Source: an uncultured Oscillospiraceae bacterium (GTDB lineage: Bacteria > Bacillota > Clostridia > Oscillospirales > Oscillospiraceae). Taken from it: a stretch of 21,524 nucleotides of DNA. Each line of letters opens with the position of its first letter. The first letter of the stretch is position 1. The stretch spans positions 1 to 21,524 of the forward strand of contig CAKTIN010000032.1 of the NCBI GenBank assembly GCA_934565775.1, given 5' to 3'. Below, piece by piece: positions 1-5,690 of the stretch. A model generated the notes under the pieces. That model worked only from the letters and a program-made list of their open reading frames with translations. It was not told where the DNA came from and did not search any database. The translations under genes were made by a program, and so were the position numbers.

Positions 1-58
1 CTCGAACCCATGTTACCGCCGTGAAAGGGCGGTGTCTTAACCACTTGACCAACGGGCC
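1..58 (-). tRNA. tRNA-Glu (UUC), 3' end cut by the window
   Basis: The minus strand reads as a tRNA 5' portion: acceptor GGCCCGU, D-arm, and a CCGCC/GGCGG anticodon stem closing a seven-base loop with anticodon TTC (positions 23-25). The T-loop GTTCGAG is present, but the 3' acceptor strand lies outside the window. The 5' G directly abuts the CCA end of tRNA-Met, so both must be separated by processing of one transcript. Confidence 0.93.
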
Positions 59-134
59 TGGTAGCGGCAATCTGACTTGAACAGATGACATGCCGGGTAT
101 GAACCGGATACTCTACCAACTGAGTTATGCCGCC
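59..134 (-). tRNA. tRNA-Met (CAU), elongator type
   Basis: A 76-nt cloverleaf on the minus strand: 7-bp acceptor stem GGCGGCA/TGCCGCT (terminal G-U pair), ACTC/GAGT D stem, anticodon CAT at 99-101 in loop TTCATAC, T-arm ATCTG/CAGAT, and an encoded ACCA end. The paired G1-U72 end argues against an initiator tRNA, which has an unpaired first position. A lysidine-modified tRNA-Ile2 also carries a CAT anticodon, but the overall sequence resembles Firmicutes elongator tRNA-Met better. Confidence 0.93.
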
Positions 135-166
135 ACATGGAAGCTGCTCGTTGAACAGCGAATGTT

Positions 167-195
167 ATTATATAGAATATTTCCCCGTTTGTCAA
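167..195 (-). promoter_or_regulatory. Consensus sigma-A promoter for the tRNA operon
   Basis: On the minus strand a perfect TTGACA (195-190) is followed by a 17-bp spacer and a perfect TATAAT (172-167). Transcription would start near 160, about 25 nt before tRNA-Met. An exact consensus is usual for stable RNA genes. Confidence 0.9.
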
Positions 196-216
196 GAGAA
201 AATGCAAATATTTTTC

Positions 217-247
217 TGAATTTGCCGGGACAAAACCGGGCAGACTA
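217..247 (+). promoter_or_regulatory. Possible sigma-G-type (forespore) promoter
   Basis: TGAATT (217-222), an 18-bp spacer, then CAGACTA (241-247). The Bacillus sigma-G consensus is GHATR, 18 bp, CATNHTA, so spacing is exact with one mismatch in each box. It lies 33 bp before the first gene of the pair that includes the PdaA-type deacetylase; B. subtilis pdaA is forespore-expressed. Inference from motif plus context only. Confidence 0.35.
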
Positions 248-279
248 GTTTCATTCGGAAAAATACGGGAGAGTATGCT

Positions 280-675
280 ATGGAATGGAAAAAGCGGACC
301 CTGCTGGGACTCCTGGGCGGCGGGGCCTATGTGGGGCTGGAGCTGCTCTGGCGGGGGCGGAGCCACTGGTCTATGTTTTTGACCGGGGGCACCTGCTTTC
401 TGCTCATCGGCCATTTGGGAGAGCTGGACCACCCGGCGCCCAGGGCGGTGCAGGGAGTCCTGGGGGCCGGCATTGTGACGGCGGCGGAGCTGGGGGTGGG
501 TCTGCTGGTGAATCGGGACTTCCGGGTCTGGGATTATCGGGGAATGCCCCTGTCCTTCCTGGGGCAGATTTGCTTGCCCTACAGCCTCCTTTGGATTGGG
601 GTAAGCGTTCTGGCACTTTACCTGTATGCCGGACTCAGCCGGGTACTGACCCGGGCGGAGCGCCTTTTGGGATAA
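280..675 (+). CDS. Small membrane protein, CmpB-like (PF06541 type)
   Basis: A 131-residue, strongly hydrophobic protein with about four membrane segments (roughly residues 6-25, 31-45, 57-77 and 95-120). The C-terminal half carries a W-D-Y-x-x-x-P-L-x-x-x-G-Q-I-C-L-P-Y-S-L-L-W pattern that I recognise as typical of the family named putative ABC-transporter type IV / CmpB. That name is historical; the biochemical role is unknown and no transporter ATPase is adjacent. The ATG has GGGAG eight bases upstream. The next gene starts 44 bp downstream in the same direction, so the two are probably co-transcribed, possibly from the sigma-G-like site at 217-247. The family call comes from motif memory, without a search. 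Confidence 0.7.
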   Translation: MEWKKRTLLGLLGGGAYVGLELLWRGRSHWSMFLTGGTCFLLIGHLGELDHPAPRAVQGVLGAGIVTAAELGVGLLVNRDFRVWDYRGMPLSFLGQICLPYSLLWIGVSVLALYLYAGLSRVLTRAERLLG

Positions 676-719
676 ATGCGCCCCGGCGGCATAGGCTGAA
701 TACAAAGGAGGGGAGTCAT

Positions 720-1514
720 GTGAGACGAAAACAGTATTTGGGGATTGCCGGGGCGGCGATCCTGGCGGCGGCCATCGGAATCGCGGCCCTGACCCGGGGC
801 GGCGCGCTGGAGGCGGGGGCCTGGGGGCTGAGCTTCCGCACGGAGGGGCAGCCGCCTACCGGCTCGGCCAGTGTGGCGCAGCTGGCGGCCTATGACGCGG
901 CGTTCCTGGGAGACCCCACGGAAAAAACCATCTATCTGACCTTTGACGCGGGTTATGAAAACGGCAGCACGGCCAAAATTCTCGATACCCTGAAGGCCCA
1001 CCGGGTCCCGGCGGCTTTTTTCTTGGTGGGCAATTATATAGAGCGGAATCCGGAGCTGGTCCGGCGGATGGTGGCCGAGGGGCACACCGTGGGCAACCAT
1101 ACGGCCCACCACTATGATATGTCTAAAATCTCCGATCCGGATACCTTTGCCAAGGAGCTGGGGGAGCTGGAGGCGCTGTTTCAGGACTGCACGGGCCAGG
1201 AGCTGCCCCGGTACTATCGCCCGCCTCAGGGAATCTACAGCGAGGAAAATCTGAAGATGGCCAAGGAGCTGGGATATCGGACCGTATTCTGGAGCCTGGC
1301 CTATGTGGACTGGAATAACGACAGCCAGCCTACCAAAGAGCAGGCCTTTGCCAAGCTTCTGCCCCGGATCCATCCGGGAGCGGTGGTGTTGCTCCACTCC
1401 ACCTCCAAGACCAACGGGGAGATTCTTGACGAGCTGCTGACCAAGTGGGAGGAGATGGGCTACACCTTCGGGACGATGGAGGAGCTGTTCGCCGCACAAA
1501 AATCGGCGGTCTGA
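720..1514 (+). CDS. pdaA: PdaA-type polysaccharide (delta-lactam) de-N-acetylase
   Basis: A 264-residue protein with an N-terminal membrane anchor or signal (residues 5-24) and a NodB-fold deacetylase domain from about 68. Visible motifs are TFDAGYENG (74-82, D76 as the catalytic-base position), GNHTAHH (125-131, metal-binding histidines), RPPQG (167-171), WSLAYVDW (191-198) and LLHS (224-227). The GYENG extension of motif 1, the FWSLAYVDW block and the spacing to LLHS match B. subtilis PdaA, which deacetylates muramic acid in spore peptidoglycan so that muramic delta-lactam can form. The canonical second Asp of TFDDG is Ala here; PdaA itself has Asn. Start is GTG with AAGGAGGGG ending seven bases upstream; the longer upstream reading overlaps the previous gene and is not credible. 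It implies an endospore-former, with action outside the forespore membrane. Confidence 0.87.
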   Translation: MRRKQYLGIAGAAILAAAIGIAALTRGGALEAGAWGLSFRTEGQPPTGSASVAQLAAYDAAFLGDPTEKTIYLTFDAGYENGSTAKILDTLKAHRVPAAFFLVGNYIERNPELVRRMVAEGHTVGNHTAHHYDMSKISDPDTFAKELGELEALFQDCTGQELPRYYRPPQGIYSEENLKMAKELGYRTVFWSLAYVDWNNDSQPTKEQAFAKLLPRIHPGAVVLLHSTSKTNGEILDELLTKWEEMGYTFGTMEELFAAQKSAV

Positions 1515-1588
1515 ATAACATGGAATGAGCGGCAACAAAGCCCTCGAGGCGCCGGGACTTCGCCCGGTCATTTCATGGAGGTAAGACT

Positions 1589-1735
1589 ATGAACTGCAAT
1601 TTCTGCGGCAACAATACCTGGCTCATCATCATCCTGATTCTCCTGTTCTGCGGCGGATTCAACTGCGGCTGTGGCTGCGGCAATGACAACGGCTGCGGCA
1701 ATACCTGCGGCAACAACTGCGGCTGCGGCTGCTGA
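1589..1735 (+). CDS. 48-residue Cys/Gly/Asn-rich peptide with one hydrophobic helix
   Basis: An ORF too short for standard cut-offs but with an ideal start: GGAGG at 1577-1581 and seven bases to ATG. Residues 1-10 contain C3 and C6 (a CNFC pair), residues 11-20 are almost purely Leu/Ile (WLIIILILLF), and residues 21-48 are a Cys-Gly-Asn tail with repeated CGC and CGN units. There are 11 cysteines in 48 residues (3, 6, 21, 26, 28, 30, 36, 40, 44, 46, 48), ending in Cys-stop. Similar peptides in Clostridia are sometimes annotated as 'high-cysteine HCB protein', without known function. The hydrophobic core resembles small sporulation coat peptides, and pdaA lies 74 bp upstream. Metal binding, disulfide or thioether modification are all possible; nothing here decides. 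It converges on a metal-efflux operon. Confidence 0.8.
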   Translation: MNCNFCGNNTWLIIILILLFCGGFNCGCGCGNDNGCGNTCGNNCGCGC

Positions 1736-1743
1736 AATAGGAA

Positions 1744-1764
1744 GGCCGGGGCATTGCCCCGGCC
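1744..1764 (+). terminator. GC hairpin 1 between convergent operons
   Basis: A perfect 9-bp stem, GGCCGGGGC / GCCCCGGCC, with loop ATT, nine bases after the cysteine peptide stop. No U-run follows on the plus strand (GTAAAAG). On the minus strand TTCCTATTT follows, so it may also act as a second terminator of the ATPase operon. Confidence 0.6.
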
Positions 1765-1775
1765 GTAAAAGAAGC

Positions 1776-1796
1776 TGCCGGGGCGCTGCCCCGGCA
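1776..1796 (-). terminator. GC hairpin 2, terminator of the metal-efflux operon
   Basis: A perfect 9-bp stem, TGCCGGGGC / GCCCCGGCA, with a 3-nt loop, five bases beyond the ATPase stop on the minus strand and followed there by GCTTCTTTT. On the plus strand it is followed by AACTGTTATTTTTT, so it can serve both directions. Its core is nearly the same as that of hairpin 1. Confidence 0.75.
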
Positions 1797-1800
1797 ACTG

Positions 1801-3657
1801 TTATTTTTTGAAGTACATACACCGCGTGGCGTTGAGAATGGCGAGGACCGCCACGCCTACGTCCGCGAACACCGCCATCCACATGGTTGCGTGTCCGAGA
1901 ATACTCAGGATCAGGATCAGAAGCTTCACGCTCAGGGCGAAAATGATGTTCTCCTTGGAGACCAGCACGGTTTTCCGGGCGATACGGATTGCCGTGGGCA
2001 GGTCGGACAGGTCGTCCTTCAGCAGGACCAGGTCGGATGCCTCCACGGCGGCGTCCGAGCCGATGCCGCCCATGGCGACGCCTACGGTTGCCAGGGACAG
2101 GACCGGCGCGTCGTTTACGCCGTCGCCCACAAAGGCCACGTTCCGGTCCTCATTCAGAAGGCTCTGCACCTTTTCCACCTTATCCTGGGGCAGCAGCCCG
2201 GCAAAGTACCGGCTGATCCCCGCCTCCTTGGCGGCGGGAGCGGCAGCGGCCTCCCGGTCGCCGGTGAGCATGACCGTCTCCTTCACGCCCAGGCTGCGCA
2301 GCCGGGCAATCGCCTCCGCTGCACCGGGCTTGAGCTGGTCGGTCAGCCGGATGTAACCGGCATAGACCCCGTCAACCACCACATAAATGGCAGTGCCGGC
2401 GGCAATTTCCGGGGCTTCCAGGCCCAGGTCTTTCAGCAGCCGGGGATTGCCCGCATGGACGGCCCGGCCGTTTACCTGGGCGCTGATGCCCTTGCCGGGG
2501 AGCTCCTGCAGCTGGGAGACCAGGGCGTCCGTCTGCCCGGCAGCGGCGACGATGGCCTTGGCAATGGGGTGATTGGACCGGGATTCGGCCCCGGCGGCCA
2601 GAGCCAGCAGCTCCTCCGCCTTCATGCCCACGGGGGCGACCTCTGCCACCCGGAAGGTGCCGGTGGTGAGGGTGCCGGTCTTGTCAAAGACCACGGTATC
2701 CGTCTGGGCCAGGTTCTCCAGGGCTATGCCGCCCTTGGCGATCATACCGGCCTTGGAGACTGCGCCCATGCCGGAGAAGAAGCTCAGGGGCACGGAAATG
2801 ACCAGAGCGCAGGGGCAGGACACGACCAGGAAGTTCAGCGCCCGGACGATCCACTTGGTGAACTGCATCGCGTCAAACAGAGGAACGATCAGCCCCAGCG
2901 CCAGGGCGCCGAACACCACGCAGGGGGTATAGTACCGGGCAAAGCGGGTAATCAGGGACTCAGTCTTGGATTTGCCCTCGTTGGCGGATTCCATGAGCTC
3001 CAGAATCCGGGCCACGGTGGAGCTGGCGTATTCGCTCTCGGCGCGGATGGTCATCTCGCCGGTGATGCTGATGCAGCCGGAGAGCACCCGGTCGCCGGGG
3101 GCCAGGTCGGCGGGGACGGACTCGCCGGTGATCTTCGAGGTGTCCACACTGGAGACGCCGGAGATCACAACGCCGTCCACGGGGATGCGCTCACCGGGCA
3201 GGACCCGGAGCAGATCTCCCACGGCGACCTCCTCGGGGTCGCACTCTTCTACCTCCCCGTCCCGGAGCACATAGGCCACATCCGGCCGCAGGTCCATCAG
3301 GGCCGCGACAGACTTCCGGGAGCGGTCCACGGCGATATTCTGGAACAGCTCGCCCACCTGGAAGAACAGCATAACGCCTGCGCCCTCCGAGAAGTCCCGC
3401 AGGGCAAAGGCCCCCAGGGTGGCGATGCACATGAGGAAGTTCTCATCAAAAATCTGGCCGTGGCCGATGTTCTTTCCGGCCTTGATGAACACGTCATAGC
3501 CGCACAGCAGCCAGGCCCCAACGCACAAAATTCCGCTCACCCAGACTCCCACGGAGCCGGGGACCAGGTGGCCGGTCAGAACGCCTGCGGCAAAGAGCCC
3601 CAGGCCGACCAAAATCCGAATCAGCAGCTTCTGCTGCTTTTTGGTGAGCCCCTTCAT
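1801..3657 (-). CDS. P1B-2-type Zn/Cd/Pb-exporting ATPase
   Basis: A 618-residue heavy-metal P-type ATPase. It has membrane helices near the N-terminus, actuator loop TGES (177-180), the CPC metal-site motif in helix 6 (281-283), phosphorylation motif DKTGT (D325), SNHP in the nucleotide-binding domain (H363-P364) and GDGVNDAP (511-518). In the last two helices K578 and D599 are 21 residues apart, the same separation as the K693/D714 pair that defines Zn/Cd/Pb specificity in E. coli ZntA. This separates it from CopA-type copper pumps. The usual N-terminal HMA domain is absent and is encoded as the preceding small gene, one base upstream. It would expel divalent metal from the cytoplasm using ATP. 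Third gene of the operon led by the SmtB-like sensor. Confidence 0.93.
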   Translation of the reverse strand: MKGLTKKQQKLLIRILVGLGLFAAGVLTGHLVPGSVGVWVSGILCVGAWLLCGYDVFIKAGKNIGHGQIFDENFLMCIATLGAFALRDFSEGAGVMLFFQVGELFQNIAVDRSRKSVAALMDLRPDVAYVLRDGEVEECDPEEVAVGDLLRVLPGERIPVDGVVISGVSSVDTSKITGESVPADLAPGDRVLSGCISITGEMTIRAESEYASSTVARILELMESANEGKSKTESLITRFARYYTPCVVFGALALGLIVPLFDAMQFTKWIVRALNFLVVSCPCALVISVPLSFFSGMGAVSKAGMIAKGGIALENLAQTDTVVFDKTGTLTTGTFRVAEVAPVGMKAEELLALAAGAESRSNHPIAKAIVAAAGQTDALVSQLQELPGKGISAQVNGRAVHAGNPRLLKDLGLEAPEIAAGTAIYVVVDGVYAGYIRLTDQLKPGAAEAIARLRSLGVKETVMLTGDREAAAAPAAKEAGISRYFAGLLPQDKVEKVQSLLNEDRNVAFVGDGVNDAPVLSLATVGVAMGGIGSDAAVEASDLVLLKDDLSDLPTAIRIARKTVLVSKENIIFALSVKLLILILSILGHATMWMAVFADVGVAVLAILNATRCMYFKK

Positions 3658-3658
3658 A

Positions 3659-3880
3659 TCAGAACACGACCTTGCAGTCGGGCTCCACCTTATTGACTTC
3701 CTTCTGAATCTTGGGGAGCAGGGCGCTCAGGTCCGTGCCGTCGGGGACCGTAAGGGCCATACGGGAGGTCATGAAGGTGATGGTGCACTTTGTGACCTCG
3801 GGCATCTTGTTGATCGCGGCTTCGATTTTGGCGGCGCAGTTGGCGCAATCCAGGTCTTCCAGTTCGTAAGTCTTTCTCAT
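3659..3880 (-). CDS. Free-standing heavy-metal-associated (HMA) domain protein
   Basis: A 73-residue ferredoxin-like HMA protein with metal motif DCANC (C12 and C15). The Asp before the first Cys is typical of Zn/Cd-type HMA domains such as that of ZntA, in contrast to MTCxxC of copper chaperones. The start ATG follows the sensor's stop by three bases, with GGAGG inside the sensor's last codons. The stop is one base from the ATPase start, so the three genes are probably translationally coupled. It most likely acts as the detached N-terminal metal-binding domain or a delivery partner of the ATPase. A frameshift splitting an originally fused protein is possible, but the HMA domain is complete and the ATPase has its own Met start at a natural boundary. 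Confidence 0.9.
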   Translation of the reverse strand: MRKTYELEDLDCANCAAKIEAAINKMPEVTKCTITFMTSRMALTVPDGTDLSALLPKIQKEVNKVEPDCKVVF

Positions 3881-3883
3881 AAG

Positions 3884-4180
3884 TCATTCCTCCAGATGTT
3901 CTTTGGCCATGCCAATAATGGTTTTCACATGCTCGTCTGCCAGCTCATACAGCATGAGCTTGCCCTGACGGCGGCTTTTTACCAGCTTCGCCTGCTTCAG
4001 CAGCCGGAGCTGATGGGATACGGCGGACTGGCTGGCGGCGACACGCTCGGCAATCTCCTGCACGCACAGCTCCTGCCGGAACAGGGAGCACAGGATCTTG
4101 ATCCGGGTGGAGTCCCCAAATACCTTGAACAGCTCTGCCATATCAATGAGCTGATCCTCGCTTTCGATGAAGGATTCCAA
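3884..4180 (-). CDS. ArsR/SmtB-family zinc-type metal-sensing repressor
   Basis: A winged-helix repressor of 98 residues. The recognition-helix region is SQSAVSHQLRLLKQ, followed by the wing RRQGKLMLYEL. The C-terminal helix carries D82-x-H84 and H95-x2-E98, the D-x-H-x10-H-x2-E spacing of the alpha-5 Zn(II) site in SmtB (and of CzrA, which has His at the last position). The alpha-3 region reads ELCVQE, with one Cys only, so the CVC site of ArsR/CadC As/Cd/Pb sensors is missing. This predicts zinc or cobalt release of repression. I chose the TTG at 4180 because GAGGTG (4193-4188) sits seven bases before it; another TTG six bases earlier would be only one base from that site. First gene of the sensor-HMA-ATPase operon. 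Confidence 0.92.
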   Translation of the reverse strand: MESFIESEDQLIDMAELFKVFGDSTRIKILCSLFRQELCVQEIAERVAASQSAVSHQLRLLKQAKLVKSRRQGKLMLYELADEHVKTIIGMAKEHLEE

Positions 4181-4210
4181 GGGCAAGCACCTCGCAATTG
4201 AGTTGGATTA

Positions 4211-4228
4211 AACATATGATAATATGTT
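4211..4228 (-). promoter_or_regulatory. Inverted-repeat operator for the metal sensor
   Basis: Perfect 7-bp arms, AACATAT / ATATGTT, separated by four bases, within an AT-rich stretch also containing TGAACA. It lies just downstream of the -10 box, over the expected transcription start, the usual place for an ArsR/SmtB repressor site. Binding is inferred. Confidence 0.7.
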
Positions 4229-4235
4229 CATATAT

Positions 4236-4263
4236 ATAATAGCACAGATGTTCATTTTGTCAA
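4236..4263 (-). promoter_or_regulatory. Promoter of the metal-efflux operon
   Basis: On the minus strand TTGACA (4263-4258), a 16-bp spacer and TATTAT (4241-4236). The long leader to the TTG start contains the palindrome at 4211-4228. Confidence 0.75.
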
Positions 4264-4308
4264 GAGAAAATCAGGAAAACTTTTCGGGAATTTTGGCGGG
4301 CCGGGGGA

Positions 4309-4337
4309 TGGAAAATCCGGGCCGGGTATGCTATAGT
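4309..4337 (+). promoter_or_regulatory. Probable extended -10 promoter for the ASCH gene
   Basis: TGGAAA (4309-4314), 17 bp, TATAGT (4332-4337) preceded by TGC, giving an extended -10. The -35 matches four of six positions. Confidence 0.55.
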
Positions 4338-4389
4338 GAAGGGCGAAAAGCGGAGAACAAATTCCTTAGGAAACGGAAAGGAGAACGGC

Positions 4390-4839
4390 ATGACTGCGGA
4401 AGCGCTTTGGAATGATTTTTGCCGGGAAAACCCGGCCTGCGCCGGAGAGGACTATGAGGCCTGGGCCTTCGGCGGGGACCCGGACGGGCTGCTTGCCCTG
4501 GTCCTTGCGGGGACGAAAACGGCGACCTCCTCGGCCTATGACGCCTACGGTCCGGACGAGCCCCTGCCCCGGGTGGGGGACTACAGTGTGATTCTGGACA
4601 GCCGGGAGGCGGCCAGGTGCATTCTCCGGACGACCCGGGTCTATCTGTGCCCCTATGAGCAGGTCCCGGCGGAGCACGCCTGGAAGGAGGGAGAGGGGGA
4701 CCGGAGTCTGGCCCATTGGCGTGGGGTCCATGAGCCCTTCTTCACCGGGGAGCTGGCGGCGGTGGGCCTGCCCTTTGCGGAGGACCGCCTTGTGGTGTGC
4801 GAGGAATTCCGGGTGGTTTACCGGGAGGAGACGGCATGA
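4390..4839 (+). CDS. ASCH-domain protein
   Basis: A 149-residue protein with the ASCH signature GTKTATSS (about residues 41-48) near the start of the domain, followed by a beta-barrel-like region and a GVHEPFF block near residue 117. ASCH domains are related to PUA RNA-binding folds, and some members act on RNA or modified nucleosides; a specific substrate cannot be given here. Its ATG has AAAGGAGAA upstream; the reading frame is open further upstream, but no ribosome site supports an earlier start. Its stop overlaps the start of the P-loop gene by ATGA, so the two are translationally coupled. The pairing suggests a nucleic-acid or nucleotide-related job, but that is only inference. Confidence 0.82.
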   Translation: MTAEALWNDFCRENPACAGEDYEAWAFGGDPDGLLALVLAGTKTATSSAYDAYGPDEPLPRVGDYSVILDSREAARCILRTTRVYLCPYEQVPAEHAWKEGEGDRSLAHWRGVHEPFFTGELAAVGLPFAEDRLVVCEEFRVVYREETA

Positions 4840-5297
4840 AAATTCGGATCATCGGCGGGCCCGGAAGCGGCAAATCCTATTTGGCGGAGGCCCTCTCCCG
4901 GGAGCTCGGGATCCCTCACTATGATATGGACGACCTCCAGTGGAAAAATGAACTGGGGTCCTATGCCCAGCGCCGGGAACCGGAGGAGCGGGCGCAGAGG
5001 CTGGAGCAGATCCTCCGGAAGGAGGACTGGATTCTGGAGGGGGTCTACTATGGCTGGTGCTCCCAGAGCTTCCGGGACGCGGACCGGATTTATCTCCTCC
5101 GGGTACCCCGGCGGGTGTACCGCCGGCGGATCCTCCGCCGGTTCTTCCGGCGGCACCTGGGGCTGGAGGGCGGGATGAAGGAGAGCATTCCCGCCCTGCG
5201 GCGGCTGCTCAAATGGGCGGATACCTTTGATACGACCTATATCCATGAGGTGGAGGCACTGCTGGAGCCTTATGCGGATAAGGTCATTCGGAAATAG
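4836..5297 (+). CDS. P-loop kinase-like protein (FlaR/topology-modulation type)
   Basis: A 153-residue protein with Walker A GGPGSGKS (residues 7-14), followed by the adenylate-kinase-like block GIPHYDMDDLQW (about 26-37), an Arg-rich lid-like segment (about 90-106) and a short C-terminal helix. This arrangement is that of small P-loop NTPases often labelled 'DNA topology modulation protein' or adenylate-kinase-like; the substrate is unknown. ATG overlaps the ASCH stop codon by ATGA. The gene ends about 60 bp before a possible tiny ORF. It could be a nucleoside or nucleotide kinase; the annotated FlaR name rests on weak historical evidence. Confidence 0.8.
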   Translation: MKIRIIGGPGSGKSYLAEALSRELGIPHYDMDDLQWKNELGSYAQRREPEERAQRLEQILRKEDWILEGVYYGWCSQSFRDADRIYLLRVPRRVYRRRILRRFFRRHLGLEGGMKESIPALRRLLKWADTFDTTYIHEVEALLEPYADKVIRK

Positions 5298-5320
5298 GGG
5301 CGGAAGGCTGCACCTTCTTG

Positions 5321-5350
5321 CCCCCCTTGGCATAGAGTGGCCAAAGGGGG
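5321..5350 (+). other. Stable hairpin between the P-loop gene and a tiny ORF
   Basis: An 11-position stem with one mismatch (CCCCCCTTGGC against GCCAAAGGGGG, 5321-5331 with 5340-5350), loop of about eight bases. No U-run follows, so it is a poor intrinsic terminator. Its 3' arm supplies the G-rich stretch just before the ATG at 5358, so it could hide that ribosome site. Confidence 0.5.
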
Positions 5351-5357
5351 CGAGGGC

Positions 5358-5486
5358 ATGGAGCGGTTTGATCCCGGGCTATATGCCGCCGTGGGAGTTG
5401 TCATTTGGGGGATTTTCTTGGCGAATTGGGGCAAGCGCCTGGTGCGGAGGCTGCTCAGATTCCTCCGGCACCGTCACATTTCGTGA
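5358..5486 (+). CDS. Possible 42-residue single-pass membrane peptide
   Basis: The frame encodes an N-terminal MERFDPGLY, a hydrophobic helix (about residues 9-23, AAVGVVIWGIFLAN), and a basic tail with eight Arg/Lys and three His. This topology, one helix then a positively charged C-terminus, is common in small bacterial membrane peptides. The ribosome site is G-rich (GGGGGCGAGGG) but not a clean AGGAGG. Its last 13 bases overlap the 3' end of the opposing small gene. I do not recognise a family. It may equally be a chance ORF in a GC-rich gap. Confidence 0.4.
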   Translation: MERFDPGLYAAVGVVIWGIFLANWGKRLVRRLLRFLRHRHIS

Positions 5487-5638
5487 GCCTCGGCGCAGTT
5501 GTCCACCACGCGGACGCCCATGGCGCCCTCCGGCGCTACGGGAAACTTCGCAATGGCGGTCTCGTCAAACTTGCTGCACAGCCGGGCGTTGGGGTCCACG
5601 CAGAGCTCCCCCTGCTCCCGGCGCTTCTTTTTGTCCAT
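5474..5638 (-). CDS. 54-residue hypothetical protein, opposite strand to its neighbours
   Basis: The start ATG is preceded by GGGGAGGTGAAAGT, a clean ribosome site with GGAGG eight bases away, so this is likely a true gene although the frame is open further upstream. The protein begins with a basic MDKKKRREQG, then is mixed-charge and soluble, with three cysteines (13, 21, 48), a proline-containing middle and an HEM end. No membrane segment and no domain that I recognise. It is the only minus-strand gene between the metal operon and the suf operon, and is divergent from mnmE. I see no convincing promoter for it. Function unknown. Confidence 0.65.
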   Translation of the reverse strand: MDKKKRREQGELCVDPNARLCSKFDETAIAKFPVAPEGAMGVRVVDNCAEAHEM

Positions 5639-5690
5639 ACTTTCACCTCCCCGCTTAGGGTTCCCGGACGGGCCGGTGCCATGCGCCGCA

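Noticed and set aside
285..719. Extension of the deacetylase frame upstream to 285
   Set aside because: The extra 145 residues overlap the CmpB-like gene in another frame and read as Gly/Ala-rich nonsense; the GTG at 720 has a proper ribosome site and signal anchor.
1512..1540. TGAATA at 1512-1517 as a sigma-G -35 box for the cysteine peptide
   Set aside because: It contains the deacetylase stop codon and no CATNNTA-like -10 box lies 17-18 bp downstream.
1552..1567. CCGGG/CCCGG hairpin before the cysteine peptide as a terminator
   Set aside because: Only five base pairs and no T-run follows; too weak to call.
1891..3696. A 601-codon open frame on the plus strand opposite the ATPase
   Set aside because: It is the antisense shadow of a protein with all P1B motifs, lacks any recognisable domain and is rich in Gly, Gln and His as expected from reading GC-rich codons backwards.
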